A stretch of DNA of 64,000 bases from Actinomadura litoris. GTDB taxonomy: Bacteria; Actinomycetota; Actinomycetes; Streptosporangiales; Streptosporangiaceae. Of the stretch, positions 35,653-45,400 are shown one piece after another. The stretch lies in assembly GCF_009733595.1 (NCBI RefSeq), contig NZ_WOFH01000010.1, positions 186,001-250,000 on the forward strand. The letters run 5' to 3'. Both the position numbers and the translations under genes were made by a program. The stretch's first letter is position 1. Every line of letters starts with the position of its first letter. The notes beneath the pieces were generated by a model. It saw nothing but the letters and a program-made list of their open reading frames with translations. It was not told the origin of the DNA and searched no databases.

Positions 35653-35918
35653 CCGGGCCGGACCGAGGGCTCCTCGGCATCCTGCCCGCCCTGATGCGGC
35701 ACGCGCTCCTTCGCCGACGAGGCGATGCTCCCGGCCTTGCCCTTCGCCGCCTCGGCGACCTCGCCGCCCTTCAACCGCAGCCGCTCCGTCGCGTCCTGCA
35801 CGCTCGGGTTCTCCGACACCTGCCGCGACCACCGCTTGAGCTGCTCGAACCGCTCCCGCCCGGCCCGCGTCCCGAGGACGTAGCCGACCGCGGCGCCCGC
35901 GATGAACGTGTACTTCAT
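35649..35918 (-). CDS. YtxH-like small membrane-anchored stress protein
   Basis: The 89-residue protein begins with one transmembrane helix rich in Gly (MKYTFIAGAAVGYVLGTRAGRERFEQL), typical of the YtxH/gas-vesicle-protein-like family. An amphipathic, Lys/Glu-rich helix follows. The family is often linked to general stress. Function unknown. Confidence 0.82.
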   Translation of the reverse strand: MKYTFIAGAAVGYVLGTRAGRERFEQLKRWSRQVSENPSVQDATERLRLKGGEVAEAAKGKAGSIASSAKERVPHQGGQDAEEPSVRPG

Positions 35919-36070
35919 GTCAACTCCCAGGTTCCTGCGGGTAACGTGCCCCGACCCCTACCCACGATCGGCCCCTCCACCCGCCCACCCGGAAACGCGT
36001 GCGCGAACAGCCCCGGACATGCGCTAACCTAGACCCGCCGCCGGGGCCCCGCCCCGACCCGGCATCACGA

Positions 36071-36143
36071 TCCCGCGTAGCTCAATCGGCAGAGCAGCCG
36101 GCTGTTAACCGGCAGGTTATTGGTTCGAGTCCAATCGCGGGAG
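36071..36143 (+). tRNA. tRNA-Asn (GTT)
   Basis: The 73-base cloverleaf has acceptor arms TCCCGCG/CGCGGGA, a D-arm with AGCTCAATCGGCAGAGC, anticodon stem GCCGG/CCGGC with GTT at 36104-36106 and a T-loop GGTTCGAGTCC. The 3' CCA is not encoded. Decayed integrase sequence begins 75 bases downstream, so its 3' end is a likely attachment site. Confidence 0.95.
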
Positions 36144-36171
36144 CAAGAACATGCTCCCATGTCGCAGGTCA

Positions 36172-36204
36172 GGCCCCGTCCGCAAACCCGGACCGGGGCC
36201 TTTC
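36172..36204 (+). terminator. Rho-independent terminator after tRNA-Asn
   Basis: GGCCCCGTCCG (36172-36182) pairs with CGGACCGGGGCC (36189-36200) with one bulged base, followed by TTT at 36201. This is a classical terminator for the tRNA. Confidence 0.75.
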
Positions 36205-36217
36205 TCATCCCGTCTGG

Positions 36218-36700
36218 CTAGCATCCGTCAATCTCCTCCGGAAAGATGCGGTCCATCTCGGTCGCGCCGTCCTGCAGGACTGGCCGGAGTCGATGCCGGT
36301 ACACCATCTCAGTGCCCCGGATGCCCATGACCTCCCGATGTCCGACAGCGGCGAGTGGCTGTGCCGCAACTCCCACGCGTAGGCGACCCGGCTCTTCGGG
36401 AGTCCCGCAGGACGCTCATAGGCTGGCGCTCGTTTCCGTCCGGAAGGAGAGGTCGTCATACGGGGAGCCAGGTGTCGCGTTCGGTGTTATACGACGGGGG
36501 ACCAGCGCGGCGCCTCCACTTCTTCGGTGCGCGCCCCCGATGAGAGGGACAGGACGACGTAGGCGCGAATGCCCATGCGCCCATAGGTCTCGGTCGCGTC
36601 GAGGAGCGTGATCGACTGATGGAAGTTCAGTGCCTGGACTGTTGTCCGGCCTGCCCCGTGGGCGCCTCGCAGAGCAGCATGATGCTCCGCTCCACCCCGC
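36218..36700 (-). pseudogene. Decayed tyrosine integrase (C-terminal catalytic domain), next to tRNA-Asn
   Basis: Three minus-strand frames together spell a phage/ICE-type tyrosine recombinase: APTGQAGQQSR and LNFHQSITLL, then AYVVLSLSSGARTEEVEA and TWLPV, then ELRHS with the His/Arg catalytic pair, and finally EMVYRHRLRPVLQDGA with the catalytic Tyr, ending MDRIF and a stop at 36220-36218. At least three frameshifts, an in-frame stop near 36489 and a deletion between TWLPV and ELRHS break it. The 5' boundary at 36700 is approximate. It lies beside the tRNA 3' end in the position of int in pSAM2-like elements, so it is probably the relic of an excised or lost element. Confidence 0.78.
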
Positions 36701-37050
36701 TACGCGCTTGCGTTCGGCGATGATCTTTTCAGGATGCAGTCGTCTTGTCGTCCTGTCCTGCGATCCCGTGGGCGGCCAATTTTCGCTCCCTGCTTTACGG
36801 CGGGTGTCTTCGCTCGGCAGTTCGTCGTCGCGGCGTGGAACTCCTCGTGGAGATAGACCATTCCGAGCGGGCAACTTTGCGACGGGCGGCCGTATTGGGT
36901 CATGGTCTGATGTTTCGGTGTGTGGGGCCTGGTGGACCTTGATGCTGGAATCATGAGTGGTGGGGCTCGTCGGCGGCCGGTCTGGTTTGTGCTGCTCTTG
37001 GTGGGGTCCGGTGGGGTGGCGGCGGTGGTTGGGGAGGGGGCTTTGGGTGG
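36701..37050. other. Non-coding remnant between integrase and transposase relics
   Basis: About 350 bases. It is AT-richer and less GC3-biased than the neighbours, with short open frames that match nothing I recognise. Probable decayed mobile-element sequence. Confidence 0.45.
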
Positions 37051-37770
37051 TTGGACGGGGGTTGAGTTTGGTTCGGGTGAGGAAGGCGGCGGGCACCGCG
37101 CATCGTTCGTCCTCGGAGGCGAAGGGGGGATGTAAGCCCATTCGCGGGCGAGTGTGCCGTTGTAGCGTTCGCCCTTGCCGTTGGTGCGCGGTGTGTAGGG
37201 CCGGGTCCGCTTGTGGCGGGTGTCGGTGGCTGCGAGCGCGTCGGCACAGATGGTGGATCAATAGCAGGAGCCGTTGTCGGTGAGACCCGCTCGATGGCCG
37301 TCACGTCGTACTTGGCGAAGAACGCAACCGCGCTGCGCCAGAACGCCGCTGCGGTGGTGCCGCGTTCGTCGTCCAGGGTCTCGGTGTAGGCGAGCCGCGA
37401 ATGGTCGTCGACCGCCGAATGGAGGTAGGTGCAGCCAACCCTCCCGGTGCCCGGTCCGACGCGCTTGGACGCGAGGGCCTCGCGGCTGCCGACGCCGTGG
37501 ACGCGCCAGCCGCCAGCGGGGATGCGCCCGAACTTCTTCACGTCCGCATGGATCAGTTCGCCAGGCCGGTCGTGCTCGTAGCGGACGACCTCCCGCAGAG
37601 CCTCGCCGGTCGGCGGGTCGATGTCGCGGAGCCGGTTGAGGCCGCAGCGGACCAGGATCCGGTGGACGGTCGCCGTCGCCAGGACGGCGCCGTGACGGCG
37701 ATCGAGTTCGGCGGCGATCCGAGCAGGATCGCGGAAAAAGTCGTCCACGATCTCATGCCCCTCCAGGTCC
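37051..37770 (-). pseudogene. Decayed IS481-type transposase
   Basis: Minus-strand frames give an integrase-core transposase: TVHRILVRCGLNRLRDID, GELIHADVKKFGRIP, LHSAVDDHSRLAYTE and FFAKYDVTAIERV. A one-base shift near 37285 then leads to LTDNGSCY, with a TGA stop at what should be an Arg codon (CGA). The tail ATDTRHKRTRPYTPRTNGKG then ERYNGTLAREW follows, and a second shift precedes FASEDERCA. The Asp-Asp pieces are present but no single frame encodes the protein, and the N-terminal region is eroded. No terminal repeats were found, so ends are approximate. It is inactive. Confidence 0.82.
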
Positions 37771-37979
37771 TCAGGCGGAGCACGGACGGGTCCTGTAGAA
37801 CATGAGGTCGTCAGCCACCTCACTGTAGGGGCCAGCCCAAACCACAAGGATTGACCCACTCTTCAGGTGACTTCCCAGCGACTGGGCTGACTGAGGGCGA
37901 ACTCCATATCGAGGACCCTATGGCCCCCTACTTGCCGACATGGTCGGGGCCTGCCGGTCTGGCCGGAGGCCGATACATA

Positions 37980-38369
37980 TCAGGACTTGGGCCGATTATC
38001 GTGCCAGTTGCCGGTCTTGTTGCAGGTCGCGTAGAGCTGGTTTTCTGCCCCTATGCTGCGGTCTCGAAGCTTGTCACGGGCTTGTTGCTCGGGGTTCTCG
38101 GGATTATAGGTTGTGCCGGGTTTGACCTTTGCATGCGCTTCCCAGTTCTCGGCGATGATTCCCACTTGATCGGCTAGATTCCTGTCCTTGAGCTTCGCCC
38201 GGAGGGTCCGAAGCTGCGCGGCGAACTTGGCCTCATCGAAGTCAGCATCCACGGGTACGTTGACGGTCTTGTCGATCATGGCGCACTCGGAGGACAAGCG
38301 ATCGTCGCTGCTGGAACAGCCCGACATAGTTATCGCCACGGCCAGAACCGGCATGAAGGCACGTTTCAC
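37980..38369 (-). CDS. Small putative lipoprotein
   Basis: The 129-residue protein has a short signal peptide with lipobox ITMSGC (Cys about residue 20), followed by an acidic, helical mature part (AKFAAQLRTLRAKLKDRNLADQVG). Family unknown. The GTG at 38369 is chosen because TACGAT lies 7-8 bases upstream, as for leaderless genes; an ATG at 38354 is the alternative. The gene lies beyond the integrase and transposase relics and has weaker codon bias than its neighbours, suggesting an acquired origin. Confidence 0.55.
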   Translation of the reverse strand: MKRAFMPVLAVAITMSGCSSSDDRLSSECAMIDKTVNVPVDADFDEAKFAAQLRTLRAKLKDRNLADQVGIIAENWEAHAKVKPGTTYNPENPEQQARDKLRDRSIGAENQLYATCNKTGNWHDNRPKS

Positions 38370-38628
38370 GGTTGAGGATCGTAGCCGCTTCCACCTGCAC
38401 ATGTGCGACTCAGGGCGCTCCCCGGGCTGACTCGAATCCGCCCCGGCGCCCGCCTGCGGGCGCCCTTGAAGACGTGCGGATAGTTCTCATCGAGGTCATT
38501 GGGACGTGATGTCGGTTCGGGTGGGCGGGTTCGATGCCTGACTAACTGCCTGACCAGGCCGGTCTTGGGAGCGGAAGGGGGTCCGCTGTGGCCGGGTGGG
38601 AGGGGGCGTCCCGAGGCCGGGTGCGGGG

Positions 38629-39720
38629 TCACTGCTTCCAGCGGACCGCGAACTTCTGACCGGTCACGGTGGACGCCTCGCCCACCACCCCGTCCTTGTT
38701 GTTGACCGCCGTCGCCTCGCTCTGCTTGCCGAGCGGCAGTTGGGGCAGTGGCGCTATGTGCCAACCGGTCTTGTCCTGTTTCCACAGGACCGCCTGGTTG
38801 TCGCCGGGCGTGCTCGTCGTCGAGGCGCCGACGATGGTGCCCGCGGCGTTGACGCCGTTCGCGAGGCTTTGGCCGCCGGCGCCGGTCAGTGTGCCGAGGT
38901 CGGTGGGCGTGGCGGCGCCACGGGCCCACAGGGCCGCGTGGATGGGGTAGATGTTGGGAACATTGCGGTCGGACTGCGAATAGCCGACGATCAATCCCTT
39001 GTCGCTGACGCCCTCCGCGCTGCTGTGCGGGCCGCCGCCGGGCAGTGGCGGAAGCGCGACGAGCTTGGTGCTTCCCGCGGCCCAGGTGACGGCCTGGTAG
39101 TCGCGCTCCTGAGATCCCTCGAAGGTGGTCCCGGCCACGACACCGCTCTTGTTGATCGCGGCGGCGGTGGTCGAGCCCAGCGGGGAGGTCGTACCGAGGT
39201 CGGAAACGGGGCCTCCCGGCTTCCATCTCACCGCGTGGAAGACCCCGGCCTGGATCGGCGTGTAGCCGACCACGGCCCCGGTGTCGTTGATCGCCGCGGC
39301 GTAGCCGCCGGAGCGGCCTGGGAGGGTGCCGAGATCGGTGATGGCTCCGTTCGGAGCCCAGCGCACGGCGCGGTCGGTGCCGTTGGCGGTGTTCGCGTAG
39401 CCGACGATTTCGCCGCGGTTGTTGATTCCGTGGGCGTAGCTGTAGGTGCCGCCGGGGAGGAGACCGAGGTCGGTTATGCCTCCGGTGGGGTTCCAGCGGA
39501 CCGCGTGATAAGTGCCTTTGGCCGTGTTGCTGTAACCGGCGACGACACCTTGGTCGTTGACGGCGGTCGCGCGGCTGGTGTTGCCACCTGGAAGTACGCC
39601 GAGGTTCACGATGGCCCATTTGGGCAAGGGGGCCGCGTTCGCCGGTGGTTCGATCGGCCCCGTCGCGACGGCGACGAATCCAACCAGGAATACGCTTTTC
39701 GATCTTAAGAGATCTCCCAT
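38629..39720 (-). CDS. Secreted HAF-repeat protein
   Basis: The 363-residue protein has an N-terminal signal (VFLVGFVAVATGPIEPPANA) and about seven repeats of 40-50 residues built on the pattern DLG-LPGG, AxAINxxGxVVGY and AVRW. This is the HAF/beta-propeller-like repeat of extracellular proteins. Function unknown; roles in cell-surface binding have been guessed for relatives. Next along the minus strand lie the type VII-like genes at 39896-42016, but a gap of 175 bases separates them. The 226 bases beyond its stop (38403-38628) hold nothing I recognise. Confidence 0.82.
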   Translation of the reverse strand: MGDLLRSKSVFLVGFVAVATGPIEPPANAAPLPKWAIVNLGVLPGGNTSRATAVNDQGVVAGYSNTAKGTYHAVRWNPTGGITDLGLLPGGTYSYAHGINNRGEIVGYANTANGTDRAVRWAPNGAITDLGTLPGRSGGYAAAINDTGAVVGYTPIQAGVFHAVRWKPGGPVSDLGTTSPLGSTTAAAINKSGVVAGTTFEGSQERDYQAVTWAAGSTKLVALPPLPGGGPHSSAEGVSDKGLIVGYSQSDRNVPNIYPIHAALWARGAATPTDLGTLTGAGGQSLANGVNAAGTIVGASTTSTPGDNQAVLWKQDKTGWHIAPLPQLPLGKQSEATAVNNKDGVVGEASTVTGQKFAVRWKQ

Positions 39721-39895
39721 GCGGTCATTACACCGCCGACCGCACTATTTCACAAGCAGGGGATTTCGGCGGCGGTCGCCTTTGAAGGCGCGCAGGACGC
39801 TTTGGATCGGGCCCGTCCGATGGGGAAGGACGGGCCGAAACCATCCCGCGCCTACGCGCCCTCGCCGCCTCGGCGAATACCGGATCGCTCCGCCG

Positions 39896-40972
39896 CTACG
39901 GCTGGCGGACCTGGCCGCCGGTCCAGTTCCAGTTCATCTTGTTGACGTCGGAGAAGTTCGTGGTGAGGCCGTCCTCGTTGATGCGGTTCGGTTGGAAGGC
40001 CTGCTCGCGGCCGAACCACATCGAGCCGATGTCGCTCAGCTTGCTGGCGGCGAGGGCGAGGATCGCGGCCAGGGCGCCGGCGGTGCCGATGGACAGGAGG
40101 GTGGCGACGGCCTTCTTCGCCGCTTCGGCCGCGGGTTTGAGGGGCGGGTAGAAGGACGCGATGAAGGCGGTGATGAGCGCGGCGAGGCAGGCCATGACGT
40201 AGACGAAGAAGACGCTCTGGACGAGGTTGAGGTCCTCCTTCATGCCGCGGAGCTTCTCGTGGGTGGTGCCGGCGCGGCTCTTCGTCTCGTCCAGCTCACT
40301 GAAGAAGGTGAGGCTCATGAAGTTCTCGAAGCTGGCCTTGGAGTTGTCGGCGCCCTCGGTCTTCCACCTCGTCGGCCCCAGCTGGTTCTTGGTGATGGTC
40401 TCCACCGTGGTCTTGGTCGCGCCGAGCTGCTTCTCGATCTGGACCCAGGCCTCCGCGACCTTGTTGAGGTTGTCGTCGTCGGGCTTGAAGAGCCGCCACA
40501 TGCCGAGCGAGATGAGGCACAGCTTGTCGACCGCGCTGCAACTGGAGAGCCCGATGTAGATGGCGAGCGCGCGGATGACGAGCATGGGGCCGCCGGGGAC
40601 GGCCATCGCCCAGCCCTCGGGGGTGCCGACGTCGCTGCCCACCGGCTTCACCGGGGCGTAGGGGATCGCCTGGGCGCCCGCCTGGATCGTGCTGGCGGCG
40701 TTGGCCTTGCCGTAGTTCTTCGCGACGGTGGCGAGCCCGTCGGCGAGCTTCTGGATCGTGTCGAGGCCGCTCTTGATGTTGCCCTGCATCTCGTGGCGCA
40801 TGCCGTTGTAGGTCGAGATCGCGGGGATGCCGACGATGCCCAGCGCGGTCATGCCGAGCTCGGTGTCGCTGTCGACGTACTTCTTCGCCGCGGCCATGTG
40901 CGCGCGGGGCAGGTCGTTCATCGCCTGCGCGCCCGCGTAGATCGAGTTCTCGTCGAAATGAAGGTTTGCCAT
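39896..40972 (-). CDS. WXG100-like N-terminal domain with membrane segments, putative type VII-associated protein
   Basis: The 358-residue protein begins with a helical segment (about residues 1-95: AGAQAMNDLPRAHMAAAKKY then YNGMRHEMQGNIKSGLDTIQKLADGLATVAKNYGKAN) like the hairpins of WXG100/ESX proteins. It continues with hydrophobic helices at about 130-160, 255-275 and 290-310. No family name is certain. It is encoded 32 bases downstream of a YbaB-like gene. In actinobacteria such YbaB plus WXG-like pairs often accompany ESX secretion substrates or toxins, but no EccC/EccD genes are in the window. Confidence 0.55.
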   Translation of the reverse strand: MANLHFDENSIYAGAQAMNDLPRAHMAAAKKYVDSDTELGMTALGIVGIPAISTYNGMRHEMQGNIKSGLDTIQKLADGLATVAKNYGKANAASTIQAGAQAIPYAPVKPVGSDVGTPEGWAMAVPGGPMLVIRALAIYIGLSSCSAVDKLCLISLGMWRLFKPDDDNLNKVAEAWVQIEKQLGATKTTVETITKNQLGPTRWKTEGADNSKASFENFMSLTFFSELDETKSRAGTTHEKLRGMKEDLNLVQSVFFVYVMACLAALITAFIASFYPPLKPAAEAAKKAVATLLSIGTAGALAAILALAASKLSDIGSMWFGREQAFQPNRINEDGLTTNFSDVNKMNWNWTGGQVRQP

Positions 40973-41004
40973 GCCGGCCTCCGGGGGTGTGGGTGGGGAG
41001 CGGG

Positions 41005-41454
41005 TCAGAAGAGTCGCTTGAGCTTGTCCAGCTGGGCCATCATCTCCCTGACCGGGTCGGGGGCGGCGCTGATCGCCCGCGCCACCTCCTCCGGGCTGTC
41101 GACCAGTCCCGCCTCGGCGGCCCGGTCCTCCGCGATCTTCGCGAACATCTCGCTGCCCTCGGTCGCCGGCGCGATGATCTCCTGGATCTGCTTCTGCATC
41201 GCGTCGTAGGCGATGGTGTAGGCGGCGGTGATGGACTCCGTGAGCGTCTGGGAGTCACCGCGCATGGCCCGGGGGTTGATCTCCAGGCTCTCCAGCTTCC
41301 CCGTCGAGTCGACGACGACCTTGACGAAGCGGTCGGCGGACTCGCCCTCGCCCTTGACGGCCGCCACCCGCTCGGGGATGTCCATGGCCAGGTTCAGTTG
41401 TTCAGTGAGCTTGCTCAGTTCCCGGTCGAATTCCGGGAAACCGGTTGCTCCCAT
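41005..41454 (-). CDS. YbaB/EbfC family DNA-binding protein
   Basis: The 149-residue protein shows the YbaB alpha-beta-alpha pattern (VKGEGESADRFVKVVVDSTGKLESLEINPRAM then LTESITAAYTIAYDAMQKQIQEIIAP). It has a longer acidic C-terminus than the housekeeping protein next to recR, which suggests the paralogue group found in type VII clusters. It lies between a small membrane protein gene and a WXG-like gene, all on the minus strand with 20-35 base gaps, so the three are probably one transcript. Confidence 0.78.
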   Translation of the reverse strand: MGATGFPEFDRELSKLTEQLNLAMDIPERVAAVKGEGESADRFVKVVVDSTGKLESLEINPRAMRGDSQTLTESITAAYTIAYDAMQKQIQEIIAPATEGSEMFAKIAEDRAAEAGLVDSPEEVARAISAAPDPVREMMAQLDKLKRLF

Positions 41455-41476
41455 GGTCGCTCTCCATCCAGTCTCG

Positions 41477-42016
41477 TCACGGGCGCTGTTCGACGCGCGG
41501 TGGCGTGTCGGTCCACAGCGGCCCGGCCGCCTTCTTGATCGTCTCGATCGCCTCGGGGCGGGAGTCCCCGAGGAGGTCCAGGTCGCAGAACTTTATCGCC
41601 GACAGTTCGGGCCGCCATTCGGGGAAGTGCGGCCGGGGGGCCGGTTTGGCGATTCCCTCCCGCGGCCAGACGACCAGCCATCCGTGGTTCGAGAGGCCGT
41701 GCATCGGGACCACCGCCACCTGCGTGGCATGCTCCCAGAGGATGCGCCATTCGTGGCTCTGCGCGGATACCGTCATCCCGCCCGAATCGACGTGCACTTT
41801 TGGAAATGCCCGCACCTGTTTGGACAACGAGATGGCCGGCCACAGGGCCGCCGCGGAGATGAACAGGGCCGGCACGACGATGACCGGTGAGCCCTGGACG
41901 GCGAGCACGGCCACCGCGGCCGCCAGGGCCGCGACGCAGACGCCGACGGCGATCAGGGCGCCCGGCAGCGGACGCGTGGCGGTCGCCTTGAAGGTCTTGG
42001 GGGCCGTCGCGTTCAC
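41477..42016 (-). CDS. Small two-helix membrane protein, unknown
   Basis: The 179-residue protein has two adjacent transmembrane helices (LIAVGVCVAALAAAVAVLAV and VIVVPALFISAAALWPAI) and a C-terminal soluble domain with a PH-like pattern (VHVDSGGMTVSAQSHEWRILWEHATQVAVVP). I do not recognise a family. It is first in the three-gene set with the YbaB-like and WXG-like genes. Confidence 0.6.
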   Translation of the reverse strand: MNATAPKTFKATATRPLPGALIAVGVCVAALAAAVAVLAVQGSPVIVVPALFISAAALWPAISLSKQVRAFPKVHVDSGGMTVSAQSHEWRILWEHATQVAVVPMHGLSNHGWLVVWPREGIAKPAPRPHFPEWRPELSAIKFCDLDLLGDSRPEAIETIKKAAGPLWTDTPPRVEQRP

Positions 42017-42271
42017 GGCGTCGCCGCTTTCATGGGCAATCGCCCTCCTGGGATATCGGCGGTGTTAGGAGTGGGGACGTCGCGATGCGGGGTGCGACCG
42101 CGTCGGGTCGCCGAAGGGCGGGGGTGGGCCTGAGGAATTCGTCCGGTGCGGGGGAACCGCGCGTTTGCGATGGCACATTCGCCGGGGGTCCTCAACTTCG
42201 TCTCGTCGCCTTCGAGGGGAGCCGACCTTCTTCGGGCGGCACGTCTCGGCGGGCATACGGGCACGGGGACG

Positions 42272-42290
42272 GGTCGACCGCTGGTCGACC
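42272..42290. promoter_or_regulatory. Pair of GGTCGACC palindromes, 11 bases apart
   Basis: GGTCGACC at 42272-42279 and at 42283-42290 are identical palindromes with an 11-base start-to-start distance, one helical turn. They lie next to a TAGGGT sequence and upstream of the three-gene type VII-like set, so they may be an operator. Confidence 0.45.
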
Positions 42291-42366
42291 GTACCCTACA
42301 ACGTAGATCCGGTCGGGTTGTGATGGTTCGCGCAGTGCGACCGATTTCGATGGGCTCCCAAATGGA

Positions 42367-42398
42367 GCAGGGCGCATGCCCGGTGGCATGCGCCCTGC
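42367..42398. terminator. Perfect 14-base hairpin after the chitinase gene
   Basis: GCAGGGCGCATGCC (42367-42380) and GGCATGCGCCCTGC (42385-42398) pair fully around a CGGT loop, 16 bases past the chitinase stop. No T-run, as expected in this genome type. Confidence 0.75.
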
Positions 42399-42413
42399 GT
42401 CAGAGGGTCGGGG

Positions 42414-45400
42414 TCAGCGGCGCAGGCCGCCTACCGAGGCGGTTCTGGGGTTGTCCTGGGACAGGGCGTAGGACTTGCCTCCGAAGGTGAGGACGAAGTT
42501 GGACGGTGTGGCGATCGGCAGCTGGTAGCTGAGGGCCACCGTGGCGCTGCTGCCGTTGGGGATGCTCGTGTAGCTCGGGATGGTCATCGTGGCCCGGTGG
42601 AAGTCGCCCTTCAGGCCGCCGGTGTTGTTGCCGTTGTGGCCCGCCTGGACGGAGAGGGTCCAGCCGGACTGCTGGGTCATCGAGGCCGGGGCCGAGGTGC
42701 CGTAGTCGAACTTCAGCACGGCGCCGCCCGGGATGGTCTGGCCCGAGTTGTTGGTGATCTGGAACTTCGGGCTGATGGGGTAGTTGGCGTCGCCCACGGG
42801 GAAGTTGACGAGGTCGACCTTCACATTGAGGAGGTCGGTGGGCATGGCGTGGTCGGACTTGAGGTTCTGGTACGGCCCGGCCGTCTTGAGCTTGTCGTCG
42901 ATCAGGGTCGTGAGCGTGTTGCCGATGAAGTACTCGCCCTTGCCGTCGTTGCGGGACGGGTCCCAGGCGTAGTCACCGGCGAGCTCCCAGAACATGACGC
43001 CGCCGATGCCCTTGTCGATCACGTACTGGGCCTTGGCGGCCACCGACTGGTCGTCCTCGGTGGACAGGAAGACCTTCTTGGTGCTGTTCCACAGCCACGG
43101 CGAGCGCATCGTGTTGTCGTACTGGCGGGTGTAGGTGCCGGTGAGGCGGTCGTCGGGGTCCTTGGCGGGGTCGAGGCCGTAGGCGCCGATGTAGCTGCCC
43201 TGGATGCCCTTCTCCAGGTTCTTGGCGTGCCACATCGGGTTGCTGCCCGAGGCCTGCTCCTTGCCCTTGTCGTCCAGGTCGTGCCAGAGGTTGTCGAGGC
43301 CGATGGCGCCGTTGCCGCAGGGGGTCGTGGACCCGACGGTGCCGCCGGTGCCCGGCGGGCACTCCTTCTGGTTGGGGAGCGCGGCCTTGCCCCACAGCCC
43401 GTTCGTCCCGCCGGTGACGTCGCGCCAGCCGCGGGTGTAGAAGGGCAGGCCGATGTTGATGCGTCCGGCCTGCATCGCGCCGTGGAAGTAGTGGTAGGCC
43501 CAGTCCGTGTTCAGATAGCCCATCCCGTAGGCGTTGTACACGCCGCCGTCGACCTGCTCGTTGTCCTTGCCGTCGTCGTAGAGGGCGGCGTTCGGGCCGA
43601 CGAAGTGGTTCCACGACCCGTGCAGGTCGTAGGTCATGATGTTGGCGTAGTCCAGGTACGGGGTGACCTGGTAGGTGTCGTGGCCGCGCAGGATCCAGCC
43701 GGAGGCCGAGACGGCGGCGGTCAGCATGTAGTACTTGCCGTCGGCGGCGCTGGCCGCGTCCAGCTTCTCGCGCAGCGTCTTCATGAGGGCCACGTAGCCG
43801 GCCATCAGCTTGTCGCGGCGCGCGTTGGAGAAGGTGAAGTCGTCGGGGTGGCCGGCGTACTTCATCGAGGTGGCGTACTCGTAGTCGATGTCCGCGCCGT
43901 TGAAGCCGTACTGGCGGACGAACGAGACGACCGAGTCGGCGAAGGTGTTGATCTTCGCCTGGCTGTCGGTCAGCGTGTAGAAGCCGCCGGACGCGATGCG
44001 CTTGCCGCTGTCGTCGATGTAGCCGCCGCTCTCCGCCCAGCCGCCGATCGAGACGAGCGTCTTCACGTTCGGGTGCTGCTTCTTGAACTTGTTGAGAAGG
44101 TTGAAGTGGCCCTTGTAGGAGTAGGCGGGGTCCATCTCCGCGCCCTTGACGCCGGGCCACTCCTCACCGATGGCCGGGTTGTCGGCGTTGCTCCCGCCGA
44201 CCGAGACCTTGTTCTGGTTGTCGATGTGCGCGAACGCGTAGTTGATGTGGGTGATCTTGTCCCACGGGATGTCGCTGGCGAGGTAGCGGGGGGTGTTGTT
44301 CTTGCCGTCGCGCCAGCCGGTGAAGTAGCCGATGGAGCGGCGCTGGTGGCCGGTGCCCATCTTCTCGCGGCCGTCGTTGTCGTAGGTCTCGCAGTAGTTC
44401 GGGGTGACGCCCGGCGTCTGGTAGAGGCCGTCGGGGCGGCAGCCCCCGGTGCCGGGGCCGACGGTGGCGGTGACCTCGTTGCTGAGGGCGGAGGTCTGGC
44501 CGGCGGAGTCCTTGGCGCGGACCGTGAACTTGTAGCTGCCCGCGGTCAGGCCGGAGACGGTGGCGGTCGTGCCGGTCACCGACTGGACGACCGAGCCGTT
44601 CTGCAGGACGTCGTACCCGGTCACACCGTGGTCGTCGGTGGCGGCGGTCCAGGCGAGCGCGACCGAGTCGCCGGTCGTCTTGGTGACGCGCAGGTCGGCC
44701 GGCTTGGAGGGCGGGGTGTCCTCGCCCGTGCCGGTGGTGGTGACGGTGACCGCGTCGGTGGCGGCGGAGAGCTGGTCGGCGGTGTCGCGGGCCCGGATGC
44801 TGAAGGAGTAGCGGGTGCCCGCGGTGAGGCCGGTGATCTTCGCGCTGGTGCCGGTGACGGTCGCGGCGACGGTCGTGCCGTTCAGCACGTCGTAGTTCTT
44901 GATGCCGTGGTCGTCGGTCGAGGCGTCCCACGCGAGCGAGACCGAGTCGGCGGTCACCTCGGTGGTGCGCAGGTTGGCCGGGACGCTCGGCGCCGCGTCC
45001 GTGGGCGCGCCCTCGCAGGGCCGGCCGTCGAGCCGGCAGTTCTGCGGCCCGGCGAGCGTCCCGCTGTAGGACACCAGGAACCCGAAGGTCGCCGAGCCTC
45101 CGGAGGCGATCGTGGAGTTGTAGTCACGTCCGGCGAAGGTGTGATGGCTGCCCGAACTGGTGAGCACGGCGTCCCAGTACGAACCCATCTGCACGTTGGA
45201 TCCCAGGTCGAACTCCAGTTTCCAGTTCGACATGGAGGAGCCGCCGCCGTTGGTGATGGTGCATGCGTACTGGGCTCCGCCGCCCCATTCCTGGACGGTG
45301 CGGCAGGCGGCGGTGGGGCCCTCGGCATGGGCGGGGGTTGTCACGGCCAGGGATAGGCCGAGCATCAGGAGGAGCGCTGTACATCCGGAGAGGAGCGTCC

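Larger units (their letters stand above)
42017..42413. other. Intergenic region with two palindromes and a terminator
   Basis: About 400 bases without a convincing gene. It holds the paired GGTCGACC sites (42272-42290) and a strong hairpin (42367-42398), each listed separately. Short open frames in it (for example near 42085-42306) look like shadows. Confidence 0.5.

Noticed and set aside
36246..36611. Short plus-strand frames in the integrase relic region
   Set aside because: They follow no family, whereas the minus strand spells integrase pieces in three frames.
37274..37805. Plus-strand frames within the transposase relic
   Set aside because: Antisense shadows of the IS481-type pieces.
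42597..45356. Plus-strand frame of 919 codons opposite the chitinase gene
   Set aside because: Low-complexity Val/Gly/Asp-rich translation; the minus strand encodes clear CBM2, FnIII and GH18 domains.
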